Numbered from the stretch's first letter, positions 8,558 to 17,007 are shown. The stretch is DNA of 64,000 nucleotides from Tardiphaga sp052076105 (GCF_052076105.1 NZ_CP197245.1:2604001-2668000); one strand, 5' to 3'. Notes: a model not told the origin generated them from the letters alone. Made by a program: numbers and translations.

Positions 8558-8857
8558 ATGAGCGAAGACTGGAACACGAAATACGGAACGCGGCGTGTCA
8601 GGCGCGATCCCCCGACCCTGGAAGAAGCCATCTTCGCCGCGATGGGTATCACCGAGGATCTCGATCAGCAGGCGGAGATTGCCGCGTCGCTGATGGGCAT
8701 GCCATTCGATGCCGTTCAGGCCGAAGTGAAGAAGGCCAATCGCTCGACCGGTACGCTGCGCATCAGCCGCGTGATCGCCGGCGAACAAGGCGCCCAGCGT
8801 TCCGTGGTCGTGGAGCGTCGCGTCACCCGCAAGTTCGGCAACGACAAGCGCGTTTGA
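8558..8857 (+). CDS. Conserved hypothetical protein, 99 residues
   Basis: A small soluble protein starting MSEDWNTKYGTRRVRRDPP, acidic in the middle (TLEEAIFAAMGITEDLDQQAEIAASLM) and basic at the end (VVVERRVTRKFGNDKRV). GAGG lies before the ATG at 8558; the open frame begins earlier, at 8504, without a better site. The family is not recognised. The order of helices looks like a compact regulator or adaptor, but there is no recognisable motif. A strong terminator follows directly at 8892. Confidence 0.7.
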   Translation: MSEDWNTKYGTRRVRRDPPTLEEAIFAAMGITEDLDQQAEIAASLMGMPFDAVQAEVKKANRSTGTLRISRVIAGEQGAQRSVVVERRVTRKFGNDKRV

Positions 8858-8891
8858 TTTCGAGGAGGCATACTGCCCTCCCCGCGCATAC

Positions 8892-8927
8892 AAAAAAGGC
8901 CTCGCTGATCGCGAGGCCTTTTTCTTT
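8892..8927. terminator. Bidirectional intrinsic terminator
   Basis: A perfect 13-base stem, AAAAAGGCCTCGC / GCGAGGCCTTTTT, with loop TGATC. The run of A on one side and T on the other lets it stop transcription from both the small gene at 8558-8857 and the converging GNAT gene. Confidence 0.9.
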
Positions 8928-8962
8928 GATGCAATTGCCTGCCGCTTACAGCGACTTGCTGC

Positions 8963-9592
8963 TCACGACTTGCGCCAGCCGGCCGCCTTGAACCAAACGC
9001 CCCAATAGGCCCGGTTATAGTCAGCCACTGCGCGCGCCACATCGAACATCGAGGTCTTCGGCTGCGCCACGAGCCCTGCACCCATGGGATCGCGCAGGTC
9101 TATAATTCCCGTGGATTCGCCGTGCCGGAATGAAAGGTGAGCACCGAACTTGTTGGCCAGCGCACGCATCGCATCGTTCTGCGCGCCAGTGGTGATGCGC
9201 AGCTTGGCGTAGCCCATCGACCGCGCCTTCGCGATCAGCTTGGTGAACAGGATGCTGCCGACGCCCTTGCGGCGCACGATGGCTTCAACGCTGAACGCGA
9301 TCTCCGGAAGTGAGTCCGGCGACAGATCAGCCTGATGCAATTCGGCGGCGCCGCGCACGACACCATCTTCGAAATAGGCGAGGATGACGGTGCCGGTATT
9401 GACGGACTTCTCGGCATAGCGCGCAACCCAGTCGTCATCGAGCGAACCGTTGAAACGATTGCGGCGGCTCTCGCGATCCAGTCTCAAGAGATGTTCGCGG
9501 AACAGGGGCAGCTCGCGGGCTGCAAGGATGCGCACATATCCGCGGGCCGGAGCCCGGGTCGAAATGGCGATGGTGGTGGCAGCGTCTAACAT
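8963..9592 (-). CDS. GNAT-family N-acetyltransferase
   Basis: A 209-residue GNAT protein. The acetyl-CoA-binding motif A is AFSVEAIVRRKGVGSILFTKLI (given in part: RRKGVGSILFTKL), preceded by strands such as VILAYFEDGVVRGAAELH and followed by AKLRITTGAQNDAMRALANKFG. ATG at 9592 has GAGG at good spacing; an upstream TTG at 9607 is less likely. The C-terminal part, beyond the GNAT core, includes DPMGAGLVAQPKTSMFDV. It probably acetylates a small amine or a protein N-terminus; the substrate is unknown. Confidence 0.85.
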   Translation of the reverse strand: MLDAATTIAISTRAPARGYVRILAARELPLFREHLLRLDRESRRNRFNGSLDDDWVARYAEKSVNTGTVILAYFEDGVVRGAAELHQADLSPDSLPEIAFSVEAIVRRKGVGSILFTKLIAKARSMGYAKLRITTGAQNDAMRALANKFGAHLSFRHGESTGIIDLRDPMGAGLVAQPKTSMFDVARAVADYNRAYWGVWFKAAGWRKS

Positions 9593-9763
9593 GGTCAAAA
9601 TCCTCAAGTTGCCCTCGAGGAAAGCGTCGATTCCCTAGACACCCTATATTGTGCGACGCACCATAAAATACAAGGGCGCAGATGCCGCAGGCGGCAGCGC
9701 TCACCGCAGGTGAGCCATGCAATAGTCGTTGATTACCAAAATCTTAACAAGAAATGAACCGGA

Positions 9764-10162
9764 TTACAGCACAAGTTGGGTCTGCGTCACGACGCCCACC
9801 AGCCTGCCCTCCTCGGTCTCGATCCGGGTCTGCCAAACCTGCGTTCTGCGTCCCCGATGAACCGGCGTTGCGATCGCGCGGACGGTACTTCCGGCTTTTG
9901 CCCCACCTGTGAAATTGGTCTTGCTCTCGATGGTCGTGGTCCCCTTGGCGCCCTCCGGCAGATTGATGACCGTCGCCGCCGCACCGACGGCGTCCGCAAG
10001 CGCCATGACTGCTCCGCCATGAATGGTGTGACCGAGCGTGCACAGATCCTCGCGCACCAGCATGGTGGCAACGACACGCTCCAGGTCCGCATCTGTAAAG
10101 GTCACGCCCATCGAGACGGAAAACGGCATCGCGAGGCTGTGGATCTTGTCGAGTGGCGTCAT
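9764..10162 (-). CDS. PaaI-type hotdog-fold thioesterase
   Basis: A 132-residue single hotdog domain. The HTIHGGAVMALADAVGA helix is the standard PaaI/4-hydroxybenzoyl-CoA thioesterase signature, with its HGG turn and a downstream acidic residue (Asp). It is followed by the strands TTIESKTNFTGGA, VRAIATPVHRGRRTQVWQ and RLVGVVTQTQLVL. ATG at 10162 (MTPLDK) is preferred over the longer frame from 10237, which adds low-complexity polar residues. It probably hydrolyses acyl- or aryl-CoA thioesters. It is divergent from the BtuF-like gene, 113 bases apart. Confidence 0.88.
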   Translation of the reverse strand: MTPLDKIHSLAMPFSVSMGVTFTDADLERVVATMLVREDLCTLGHTIHGGAVMALADAVGAAATVINLPEGAKGTTTIESKTNFTGGAKAGSTVRAIATPVHRGRRTQVWQTRIETEEGRLVGVVTQTQLVL

Positions 10163-10275
10163 GCTGGCCTCAACTCCCTGCGGTTTGTCTTGCCCATCAT
10201 CATGCGGGCTTGATGAAAGTTCACGACACAACGGCATGTCGTGACAAGAGCTTTGTTAAAAGGCATATCGGCACC

Positions 10276-11073
10276 ATGCGCCATTTCCCGCCACGCCGGA
10301 TCGTCTGTCTCACCGAAGAGACCGTGGAGACGCTGTATCTGCTCGGCGAACAGGATCGCATCGTCGGCGTCTCCGGCTATGCGGTGCGGCCGCCGCAGGT
10401 GCGACGCGAAAAGCCGCGCGTGTCCGCGTTCATCTCGGCCGATGTGCCGAAGATCCTCGCGCTCGATCCCGATCTGGTGCTGTGCTTCTCAGATCTGCAG
10501 GCTGAAATCGCCGCAGACCTGACGCGCGCCGGCGCCGCGGTCCATGTGTTCAACCAGCGCGACATCGCCGGCATTCTGGCGATGATCCGCACGCTCGGCG
10601 CCATGGTCGGTTCCCACGAACGTGCAGAACAGCTCGCACATTCGTACGAACGGCGCTTGGCCGAGATCGCTGCAGTCGCGCAATCCCGCCCAACAAGGCC
10701 ACGTGTCTATTTCGAGGAATGGGACGATCCCCTGATCACCGGCATCGGCTGGGTCTCCGAACTGATCGAGATCGCCGGCGGCGAAGACACTTTCCCGCAG
10801 CTTCGACATCAGAAGGCAGCGAAGAATCGCATCGTCATGCCGGACGACGTGATTGCCGCGGCGCCCGACGTGATCCTCGCCTCATGGTGCGGCAAGAAAG
10901 TCGTGCCCGATAAAATCCGGCAGCGACCGGGCTGGAGCGCTATTCCAGCGGTGCGAGACGATCGCATCGTCGAGGTCAAGTCGCCGCTGATCCTGCAACC
11001 GGGACCGGCGGCACTAACGGACGGACTCAGTGCAATTGTCGCGGCGCTATGGGGACATCCTGCAAAAGCATAG
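10276..11073 (+). CDS. BtuF/FepB-like metallochelate-binding protein (cobalamin-binding-like), no signal peptide
   Basis: A 265-residue protein of the periplasmic-binding-protein-2 fold: RIVCLTEETVETLYLLGEQDRIVGVSGY (in part), then ISADVPKILALDPDLVLCFSD, RPRVYFEEWDDPLITGIGW and VIAAAPDVILASWCGKKV. It resembles cobalamin- or siderophore-binding components of ABC importers. No export signal follows the ATG at 10276, and the upstream in-frame extension is not signal-like. It may therefore act in the cytoplasm or depend on an unannotated start. No permease or ATPase gene is adjacent, and no cobalamin riboswitch could fit in the 113-base upstream gap. Confidence 0.8.
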   Translation: MRHFPPRRIVCLTEETVETLYLLGEQDRIVGVSGYAVRPPQVRREKPRVSAFISADVPKILALDPDLVLCFSDLQAEIAADLTRAGAAVHVFNQRDIAGILAMIRTLGAMVGSHERAEQLAHSYERRLAEIAAVAQSRPTRPRVYFEEWDDPLITGIGWVSELIEIAGGEDTFPQLRHQKAAKNRIVMPDDVIAAAPDVILASWCGKKVVPDKIRQRPGWSAIPAVRDDRIVEVKSPLILQPGPAALTDGLSAIVAALWGHPAKA

Positions 11074-11138
11074 CGGGCAGCCTTGCTTCGAATCCACAAC
11101 TAACATAAGCGAGGAGCAACCTAAGGGAGAGAACGATC

Positions 11139-12710
11139 TTGGCTGATGCAGCAAAACTTGCACGCCTTCGGCAATTGATCACTGAGGGCTTACGAGTTCA
11201 GCTCGGAGGCGAAATAGTGACATACATCGATGCGGGTCACGCAATTCCCGACGTCAGCGCACGACAGAACCATACAATCTTTGCTAGGCGGGGCTGCGGC
11301 AAGACGCTGCTGTTGCATGACTCAACCAAGCACCTTCCAAAAGATACGCGCGCAATTTACCTGAATTGCGAAGACTTCAAGCGCCATACGTTTCCGAACG
11401 TTCTTATCGAGATACTAACGGCGCTGTTCGGCGAACTGGAAGGGCATCTTGGCGGATGGTTCGGACGTAAAGCCAAAACGAAGATCATTCTTCAGGAGAT
11501 TATCGCTCGCCTCAATACCATGCACCTAGCGCCGGACGAACACGAAGAGGCAATTAAGCAGACCCAATCAGACGCCGTTACACAAGCCAACTCTGTAGAC
11601 GCAGAAATTTCCGCAGAACTCAGCGCCCCGACAACAGGAAAAGTTGGATCAAAACTAAAGGCGAAGTCGGACGACACAACCAACAACAAGCTCGAAACGG
11701 AGCGTGTATACAAAACTCACCGTCAGAAATTACAGGAGCTGGATCTTTGGCTTCCCGAACTCAAGAAGCGGCTGCGAGAGTTCTTTGAGCTATCTTCAAA
11801 GGTGAAATGTATCATTCTGCAGGTTGACGATCTTTATCACCTAAAGCGCACTGATCAGGCCTTTGTGGTCGATTATATTCATCGCCTTTGCAAAGATCTT
11901 CCAATCTTTTTCAAGATCGCGACGATCCGTCACGCGTCCACAATGTATGCCGATCGAGAAGGACAGCCGATTGGTGCGCAAGAGCGGCACGACTATCAAC
12001 CAATTAACATCGATTACTCATTCAGCGATTTCACCAGAACGCGTTCTCAAAATTGGAGAATTCTAAAGGAGTATGGTGAGCGCGCGAAGATGTCTGAGAA
12101 CGAACTGGACGCTCTATTTCGCGGAGAGGGCTTCTCGCGCCTTGTTATGGCTGGAGGCGGCGTCCCGAGAGATGTGCTTTCGCTTTTCCTAGAAGGCTTG
12201 AGTGATAGCGACGGCAACGCTCTCGGCAAAGACGATATCCGCGTGCTTAGCCGGCTAAACATCGAGCGGCGGATCGAAGAATTAAAAAAAGATTCGCACG
12301 CGGATGAACAAGACGTCCTTATCTCTGGAATATATGCTCTGAGAGAATTCTGCCTCACCAAGATGACCAACGTCTTTCTGGTACCAGAGAAAATGCTGCA
12401 GAAGTCAGACTCTTGGAAGAGCCTATTTAATAGACTTTCCGATTATAGAATTATTCATCAATCAGGCTCAGCGCTTACTCACAAATCGACGCCTGGAACA
12501 TATCAGGCCTTTGCAATTGATATCGGTTGCTACGCTCACTATAGGAAAATGGAAGGGCGCTTTGTAGAGATTGACGTCTCGCGAGCCGAAGCAAAAGATA
12601 AAATGCGATCAGCGCCTATTCTGACGGAGCTTGAGTTGGACCGTCTGCTTAAAGGAGTACCGCATGATGCTGAGTCTCAATTGAAGCAGCCGCTTAGTGA
12701 GATCGATTGA
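11139..12710 (+). CDS. Orphan AAA+ ATPase, ORC/Cdc6-like
   Basis: A 523-residue P-loop NTPase. The Walker A is FARRGCGKTLLL (K55, T56), in which the usual first Gly is Ala49. Walker B is CIILQVDDLYHL (Asp230-Asp231), followed by a sensor-1-like strand FFKIATIRHAS. The sensor-2-like motif GGGVPRDVL lies near residue 340. The C-terminal region (about 420-500) looks like a winged helix (SWKSLFNRLSDYRIIHQSG). A charged insertion lies at about 130-200. This layout matches bacterial ORC-CDC6-like AAA ATPases; I am fairly sure of AAA+, less of the subfamily. The start is TTG, with AGGGAGA eight bases upstream. Its base composition is more AT-rich than its neighbours, suggesting transfer. It is a single gene; the substrate is unknown, and a defence role is only a possibility. 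Confidence 0.75.
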   Translation: MADAAKLARLRQLITEGLRVQLGGEIVTYIDAGHAIPDVSARQNHTIFARRGCGKTLLLHDSTKHLPKDTRAIYLNCEDFKRHTFPNVLIEILTALFGELEGHLGGWFGRKAKTKIILQEIIARLNTMHLAPDEHEEAIKQTQSDAVTQANSVDAEISAELSAPTTGKVGSKLKAKSDDTTNNKLETERVYKTHRQKLQELDLWLPELKKRLREFFELSSKVKCIILQVDDLYHLKRTDQAFVVDYIHRLCKDLPIFFKIATIRHASTMYADREGQPIGAQERHDYQPINIDYSFSDFTRTRSQNWRILKEYGERAKMSENELDALFRGEGFSRLVMAGGGVPRDVLSLFLEGLSDSDGNALGKDDIRVLSRLNIERRIEELKKDSHADEQDVLISGIYALREFCLTKMTNVFLVPEKMLQKSDSWKSLFNRLSDYRIIHQSGSALTHKSTPGTYQAFAIDIGCYAHYRKMEGRFVEIDVSRAEAKDKMRSAPILTELELDRLLKGVPHDAESQLKQPLSEID

Positions 12711-12762
12711 CCTCTCACAGCAGCCTAACATTTTGTATCGACATAGGTTCATCATCTTGGAG

Positions 12763-12797
12763 TTTTGGCCAGCACGCTCGTTGCTGGCCAAATTTAA
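12763..12797. terminator. Terminator-like hairpin after the AAA+ gene
   Basis: TTGGCCAGCA / TGCTGGCCAA is a perfect 10-base stem with a seven-base loop, 55 bases after the ATPase stop and before the converging flavin-protein gene. Only a weak T-rich tail follows on the plus strand. Confidence 0.65.
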
Positions 12798-12841
12798 TGC
12801 GCAGGTTGGCTTAAATTTCGCGGCGGCAACCTAACCCGCCC

Positions 12842-13594
12842 TCACCGCTTCGGGTACTGCAGAAAGTAGGCATCTGTCAGCGCATCTTCGAGCAACCGGC
12901 CTTCCGAATATGCTTGCAAGGATGCCGGTCGTTCGACACCGGGCAACAATCGTGGACACGGCTCCGGCGCGCCGATCACCGTTCTCACCGGAATGCGCTC
13001 GGCATAGATCGGCAGTTCGTAATCCTCGTCATCGTCAGCCACGCCCTTGGCGCGGATTTTTGCCGAAGCTTCCTCGATCTCCATGGCGATGAAGGACGTC
13101 GCCTTCATCTCCTGTGCTGTGGTCTCGCGCAGACTGGCCGTGCGGTCCGGGAAGAACCGATCGACCATCGCGATGCCGGCCTGCTCCTTCTCGTCGGGAT
13201 CGGTGACGAGATAGGCGTTTCCGAATGCCATCACCGCACGGTAGTCCGCCGAATGATTGAAGCCGCAACGTGCCAGCACGAGGCTGTCGAGAAAGGCCAC
13301 CGTGAGGCAGACGCGTTGCTGCGCAGTCTGGTTCCTCAGCATGCGGCTGGCGCTGCTGCCGTGCCAGTACAGCTTGGTGCCTTCGCGCCAGAAGAAGGTC
13401 GGCGTGCAGTAAGGCTGTCCGTCGATCACGTAGGACACGTGGCACATCATCGATGCGTCCAGAATCTTATGCACGGTCTCGTGGTCGTAGAAGCCGCGGT
13501 CATGGCGCCGCTTCACGCGGTTCCGCTCCGTGAGCGGATAGGACGCGATGTCTGCATTCGCTGGTTCATCGGTCTTCAGTTCAGCTGCGGTCAC
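12842..13594 (-). CDS. Pyridoxamine 5'-phosphate oxidase-family flavin-binding protein
   Basis: A 250-residue protein of the split-barrel PNPOx-like/flavin-nucleotide-binding group. Typical stretches are RVKRRHDRGFYDHETVHKIL at the N-terminus, HVSYVIDGQPYCTPTFFW, KLYWHGSSASRMLRN (cofactor-phosphate-binding loop) and RAVMAFGNAYLVTD. Proteins of this branch bind FMN or related flavins and reduce small molecules. It is divergent from the MocR-type regulator, 73 bases apart. That pairing is common and suggests the regulator controls it in response to a vitamin B6 form. The true substrate is unknown. Confidence 0.87.
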   Translation of the reverse strand: MTAAELKTDEPANADIASYPLTERNRVKRRHDRGFYDHETVHKILDASMMCHVSYVIDGQPYCTPTFFWREGTKLYWHGSSASRMLRNQTAQQRVCLTVAFLDSLVLARCGFNHSADYRAVMAFGNAYLVTDPDEKEQAGIAMVDRFFPDRTASLRETTAQEMKATSFIAMEIEEASAKIRAKGVADDDEDYELPIYAERIPVRTVIGAPEPCPRLLPGVERPASLQAYSEGRLLEDALTDAYFLQYPKR

Positions 13595-13667
13595 AGCAAT
13601 TCCCCATCAATTGGAAGCGTTCGAATGTGTTGTACCGCCGCATTTGGTCTGCGATAGTGCCAATTCC
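13595..13667. promoter_or_regulatory. Divergent promoter region with repeated CAATTCC/CAATTGG words
   Basis: This 73-base gap between the PNPOx-like gene and the MocR regulator carries CAATTCC near each end and CAATTGG in between. MocR/PdxR proteins commonly bind repeated sites in such divergent promoters. The words are short, so this is suggestive only. Confidence 0.3.
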
Positions 13668-15161
13668 ATGCGAAAAATTCCGACCAATTTGGCGAGGCCA
13701 ATTCCGAAACCCGAGCTGGCGCTCGATCTCACGGGCGCGCATATCACCGCAGGATCGTCCTCGCAGGACCGGCTCTATCAGGCGCTGTGCCACGCCATCA
13801 CCGGCGGCGTCGCCAAGCCCGGCGAAGCTTTGCCGCCGTCGCGTATTCTCGCCAAACAAACCGGCATTCAGCGCAACGCCGTCACCAATGCCTATGAGCG
13901 ACTGATCGCCGATGGTTTTGCCGTTGCACGTGTTGGCTCCGGCACTTTCGTCGCCGCGCGCATCCCGACGCGAACGAGCAGCAAACCGACGAAGACCATC
14001 GCCATCGACGCACCGCAGCGCGGCACGCTTGCTCTTGGCTGCACGCATATCGACGAACAGGCGCTGCGCCGCTTTCGCGCTTTCGCCGGCCGCCGTCTGC
14101 GCGCTTTCGGCAGCGAGCATCTGCATTACGGCGATCCGCGCGGCAGCTTCGAGCTGCGTACGGCGATTGCCAATCATCTTCTGTCAGCGCGCGGGCTGCG
14201 CTGCGATCCCGACCAGATCCTGCTGACATCGGGCACGCAGCACGGGCTGCGCATCGTACTGTCAGCCATTCTCAAGCCGGGCGAACAGATCTGGTGCGAA
14301 GACCCCGGCTATCCTGCCGCTCGAAAATCAATCGAACATTGCGGCGCGCGGCCGGTGTCGGTGCCGGTCGACGACTTCGGCATCATCGTCGCCAGAGGCC
14401 GTGCGACCGCACCGAAAGCGCGCGCAGCCTATGTCACGCCCTCGCACCAGTTTCCGCTCGGCGTGCAAATGACGATGCCGCGGCGACTCGAATTGCTCGA
14501 CTGGGCAAAAGAGGCCGGCGCCTGGGTCTTCGAGGACGATTACGACAGCGAGTTTCGCTATGACGGCGCGCCGCTGCTCTCGCTCGCCGGCATCGATCAC
14601 CTGCAGCGCGTGATCTATATGGGCACGTTCGCCAAGACGCTGTTTCCCGGCTTGCGCATCGGCTATTGCGCGCTGCCCGAGCGCCTCATCGGCCCTGTCA
14701 CGACGGCCCGCGCGGCCATGGACCGCTTTCCCGGCACGCTGATGGAAGGCGCCGTCGCCGACATGCTGAACTCCGGCGCCTTCGCTGCGAACCTGCGCAA
14801 GATGCGGAACGTCTATCGCGAAGCGCGGGACGCTTTGGCCACGACGTTGACGCAGGTCTCGGACGGTCAACTCACGGTTCCGGTGCCGTCGCAGGGTCTT
14901 CATCTCGTGGCAAAGTTTGCATCGAAGACGCCGCTCGAGATCGCCGCAGAGGCCAAGGCCACGGCTGGCGTCGAGGGCTGGTTGCTGGCTGACACCTATC
15001 TGCGCGCACGCCCGGCTCCGGGCTTCGTGCTCGGCTTCGCCGGCCATCCCGTTCGTCAGCTTGTCACATCAGCCGAGAGGCTGGCGAAAGCTTCGGCGGC
15101 AAATTTGCGCGCGCACCGTATGCCTGCGGCCAAAACGCGTGGAACCCGCGCGGGGGTCTAA
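13668..15161 (+). CDS. MocR/PdxR-family regulator (GntR HTH fused to aminotransferase fold)
   Basis: A 497-residue protein. An N-terminal GntR winged helix (about residues 30-95) includes PPSRILAKQTGIQRNAVTNA and GFAVARVGSGTF. A class I aminotransferase-like domain (about 130-480) includes LTSGTQHGLRIVLSAIL, WCEDPGYP, VFEDDYDSEFRYDG and the PLP-lysine motif GTFAKTLFPGLRIGY. ATG at 13668 is chosen because the upstream extension overlaps the divergent gene. Such regulators sense PLP or aldimines. Its target is probably the divergent flavin-binding gene, and perhaps itself. Confidence 0.9.
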   Translation: MRKIPTNLARPIPKPELALDLTGAHITAGSSSQDRLYQALCHAITGGVAKPGEALPPSRILAKQTGIQRNAVTNAYERLIADGFAVARVGSGTFVAARIPTRTSSKPTKTIAIDAPQRGTLALGCTHIDEQALRRFRAFAGRRLRAFGSEHLHYGDPRGSFELRTAIANHLLSARGLRCDPDQILLTSGTQHGLRIVLSAILKPGEQIWCEDPGYPAARKSIEHCGARPVSVPVDDFGIIVARGRATAPKARAAYVTPSHQFPLGVQMTMPRRLELLDWAKEAGAWVFEDDYDSEFRYDGAPLLSLAGIDHLQRVIYMGTFAKTLFPGLRIGYCALPERLIGPVTTARAAMDRFPGTLMEGAVADMLNSGAFAANLRKMRNVYREARDALATTLTQVSDGQLTVPVPSQGLHLVAKFASKTPLEIAAEAKATAGVEGWLLADTYLRARPAPGFVLGFAGHPVRQLVTSAERLAKASAANLRAHRMPAAKTRGTRAGV

Positions 15162-15280
15162 AACTTGAGGCTGGCTAGCACTCACGGCTGGCGCCCCCTG
15201 TGCTTCTAGAATCGGATGCGCATCCCTACAATCTGGCAAGCCAACTGCCCGGCAGGCATGGCTGGCCCAACGGAGACCTC

Positions 15281-15433
15281 ATGTCCGGCAATCGCAACGT
15301 GCTCTATCTCATCATCGGCGCGCTCATCGTCGGCATCGGCGTCCTCGGCTACAATCTCTACCAGGCCAAGAAAGAACCCAGCGGGCTGCAGATCAATGTC
15401 GGCCCCGACGGCCTCAAGATCCAGAACAAGTAA
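15281..15433 (+). CDS. Small single-span membrane protein
   Basis: A 50-residue protein starting MSGNRNVLYLIIGALIVGIG with one hydrophobic helix (about residues 8-26). A short polar tail follows (YQAKKEPSGLQINVGPDG, ending KIQNK). GGAGA precedes the ATG. It lies 13 bases before the next small secreted protein, so the two are probably co-transcribed. The function is unknown; the tail presumably faces the periplasm. Confidence 0.65.
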   Translation: MSGNRNVLYLIIGALIVGIGVLGYNLYQAKKEPSGLQINVGPDGLKIQNK

Positions 15434-15446
15434 CAAAGGTCGCAAG

Positions 15447-15698
15447 ATGCGTTCAGCAATTTGGCTATCAGGACTTCTGGTTTCGTTTGCGCTGGCCACG
15501 CCGGCGCTAGCGGTCGATCAGGTTGCCCGCGAACAGGACATCATCGAGCTTCGCCTCGGCCAGCGCATTCAGGTCGATGACGGATCCTGCCCCACCGGCC
15601 AGATCAAGGAAGTCTCCGGCACGACGCTCAGCACAGCGGGTGTGACGCGCGTACGCAAATGCGTGCCGCGCGCCGGCACCAAGACGCAGATGAGATGA
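15447..15698 (+). CDS. Small secreted protein (possibly DUF6719-like)
   Basis: An 83-residue protein with a clear signal peptide (MRSAIWLSGLLVSFALATPA, cut after about ALA). The mature part has two cysteines (DGSCPTGQIKEV and VRKCVPRAG) likely to form a disulfide. I think it belongs to a small Bradyrhizobiaceae family, DUF6719, but I cannot confirm this. The function is unknown. It follows the small membrane protein and converges with the SDR gene; a short GC-rich inverted repeat at 15704-15723 separates them. Confidence 0.7.
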   Translation: MRSAIWLSGLLVSFALATPALAVDQVAREQDIIELRLGQRIQVDDGSCPTGQIKEVSGTTLSTAGVTRVRKCVPRAGTKTQMR

Positions 15699-15703
15699 CG
15701 AAC

Positions 15704-15723
15704 GACGCGCCTGTCAGCGCGTC
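15704..15723. terminator. Short hairpin between converging genes
   Basis: GACGCGC-(CTGTCA)-GCGCGTC is a perfect 7-base stem between the stop codons of the secreted protein and the SDR. There is no T run, so if it terminates transcription it does so weakly or with a factor. Confidence 0.35.
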
Positions 15724-16558
15724 AGTGTCGTAGCGGCTCGCTTGGCGGCACCGGTGAACCGGTCTGGCCCACACTCGCGCCGCCATCGATCGCCAGCGTG
15801 ATGCCCGTGATCCAGCGCGCTTCGTCGCCGGCAAGAAACAACACGCCATAACCGATATCCCAGCCGGTTCCTTCGGTGCCGAGCAGCGTGCCCGCAGCGC
15901 GCGCCTTGCGCATCTCGTCGCTCATGCCGCGCGACGCCACCATCGGCGTATAGACCGTGCCCGGCGCGATGCAGTTGACGCGAATGCCGGCGCGGCCGTG
16001 ATGAGCCGCCATCGCTCTGGTAAGGCCGATGATTGCGGATTTCGATGTCGGGTACAGCAGGCTCGGATGGCCACCGCGCAGGCCGGCAATCGATGTCAGG
16101 TTGATGATCGAGCCACCGCCGGATTTCATCATTTCCGGAACCGCATACTTCGCCATCAACATCATCGAGGCAACGTTGATACGCATGGCGCTGTCCCAGG
16201 CGCGGTCGTCGACCTCGATGGCGTCGCCGCGCGGCCCCGTGACGCCGACATTGTTGACGAGGATGTCCAGCCGGCCGAAGCCTTCGACAGTCCGTTCGAC
16301 GATCGCCTCGCATGATGCGCGATCGCTGACATCGCCGTCATAGATCTGCGTGACGCCGCCCTCCGCGGCAATCAATCGCGCTGTTTCCTCGGCTGCGTTC
16401 GCATCGATATCGACCAGAGCAACACGCGCCCCATGCCGCGCCAGCAGCACGGCTGCTGCGCGTCCGTTGCCGATGCCATCCCCGCGGGAGCCCGCGCCGG
16501 TGACGATGGCAACCTTGCCTTTCAATCGGTCGTCACGCCGTGGTTCGGGCCTGTCCAT
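15722..16558 (-). CDS. SDR-family oxidoreductase
   Basis: A 278-residue classical SDR: cofactor motif TGAGSRGDGIGNGRA (a longer glycine loop than usual), NNVGVTGPRG, catalytic INLTSIAGLRGG with Ser and YPTSK with Tyr/Lys, then PGTVYTPM and GITLAIDGGAS at the end. The start is set at ATG 16558, which overlaps the stop codon of the upstream SnoaL-like gene by one base (TGATG), so translation is probably coupled. An extended frame goes to 16615 but runs into that gene. It probably oxidises an alcohol or reduces a ketone; the substrate is unknown. Confidence 0.88.
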   Translation of the reverse strand: MDRPEPRRDDRLKGKVAIVTGAGSRGDGIGNGRAAAVLLARHGARVALVDIDANAAEETARLIAAEGGVTQIYDGDVSDRASCEAIVERTVEGFGRLDILVNNVGVTGPRGDAIEVDDRAWDSAMRINVASMMLMAKYAVPEMMKSGGGSIINLTSIAGLRGGHPSLLYPTSKSAIIGLTRAMAAHHGRAGIRVNCIAPGTVYTPMVASRGMSDEMRKARAAGTLLGTEGTGWDIGYGVLFLAGDEARWITGITLAIDGGASVGQTGSPVPPSEPLRH

Positions 16559-17007
16559 CAGAACATGCCGTTGCTGTTGGCGGACTTTTCGGGGATCGGC
16601 TGCACCGCGTCCCAATGCTCGACGATCTTGCCGTTCTCCAGCTTGAAGATGTCGACGATCGCATTGCCACGGGTGCCCTTCTCGCGCACGGCGTGGACAT
16701 GGAGGATCACATAGTCGCCGTCGGCGAAGACCTGCTTGATCTCGCTATGCGACTCCGGGAACTTCTCCCGCAGGAAACCCAGGAAGGCCTTGAAACCCTC
16801 GATGCCGTCAGCGGCATTGGGATTGTGCTGAACGTAACGCTGACCGAAATATTTGGATGCTGCCTCGAAGTCTTTCTGGTTGAGGCCCTTTTCGTAGAAT
16901 TCGACGACAACTTTCTTGTTGGCGTCCTGGGTGCTGGTGTCTGCGGCCAACGCCGCGCTGGACAGAAACATCGATACACAGGCAAAGCCGATCGAGATAA
17001 ATCGCAT
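16558..17007 (-). CDS. Exported SnoaL/NTF2-like protein
   Basis: A 149-residue protein with a signal peptide (MRFISIGFACVSMFLSSAAL, cut near ALA-AD). A single NTF2-like/SnoaL domain follows: VVVEFYEKGLNQKDFEAASK, YVQHNPNAADGIEGFKAFL and IVDIFKLENGKIVEHWDAV. Proteins of this kind bind hydrophobic small molecules and sometimes catalyse aldol-type reactions. It is co-transcribed, with a one-base overlap, with the SDR downstream, suggesting a shared small-molecule pathway across periplasm and cytoplasm. ATG at 17007 is chosen because the signal peptide begins there. Confidence 0.85.
   Translation of the reverse strand: MRFISIGFACVSMFLSSAALAADTSTQDANKKVVVEFYEKGLNQKDFEAASKYFGQRYVQHNPNAADGIEGFKAFLGFLREKFPESHSEIKQVFADGDYVILHVHAVREKGTRGNAIVDIFKLENGKIVEHWDAVQPIPEKSANSNGMF

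Noticed and set aside
10163..10275. Possible cobalamin riboswitch before the BtuF-like gene
   Set aside because: The gap is only 113 bases, too short for this riboswitch class, and no B12-box-like sequence was seen.
11085..11100. GCTTCGAATCCAC resembling a tRNA T-loop
   Set aside because: No cloverleaf can be formed around it, and no acceptor or anticodon stem is present.
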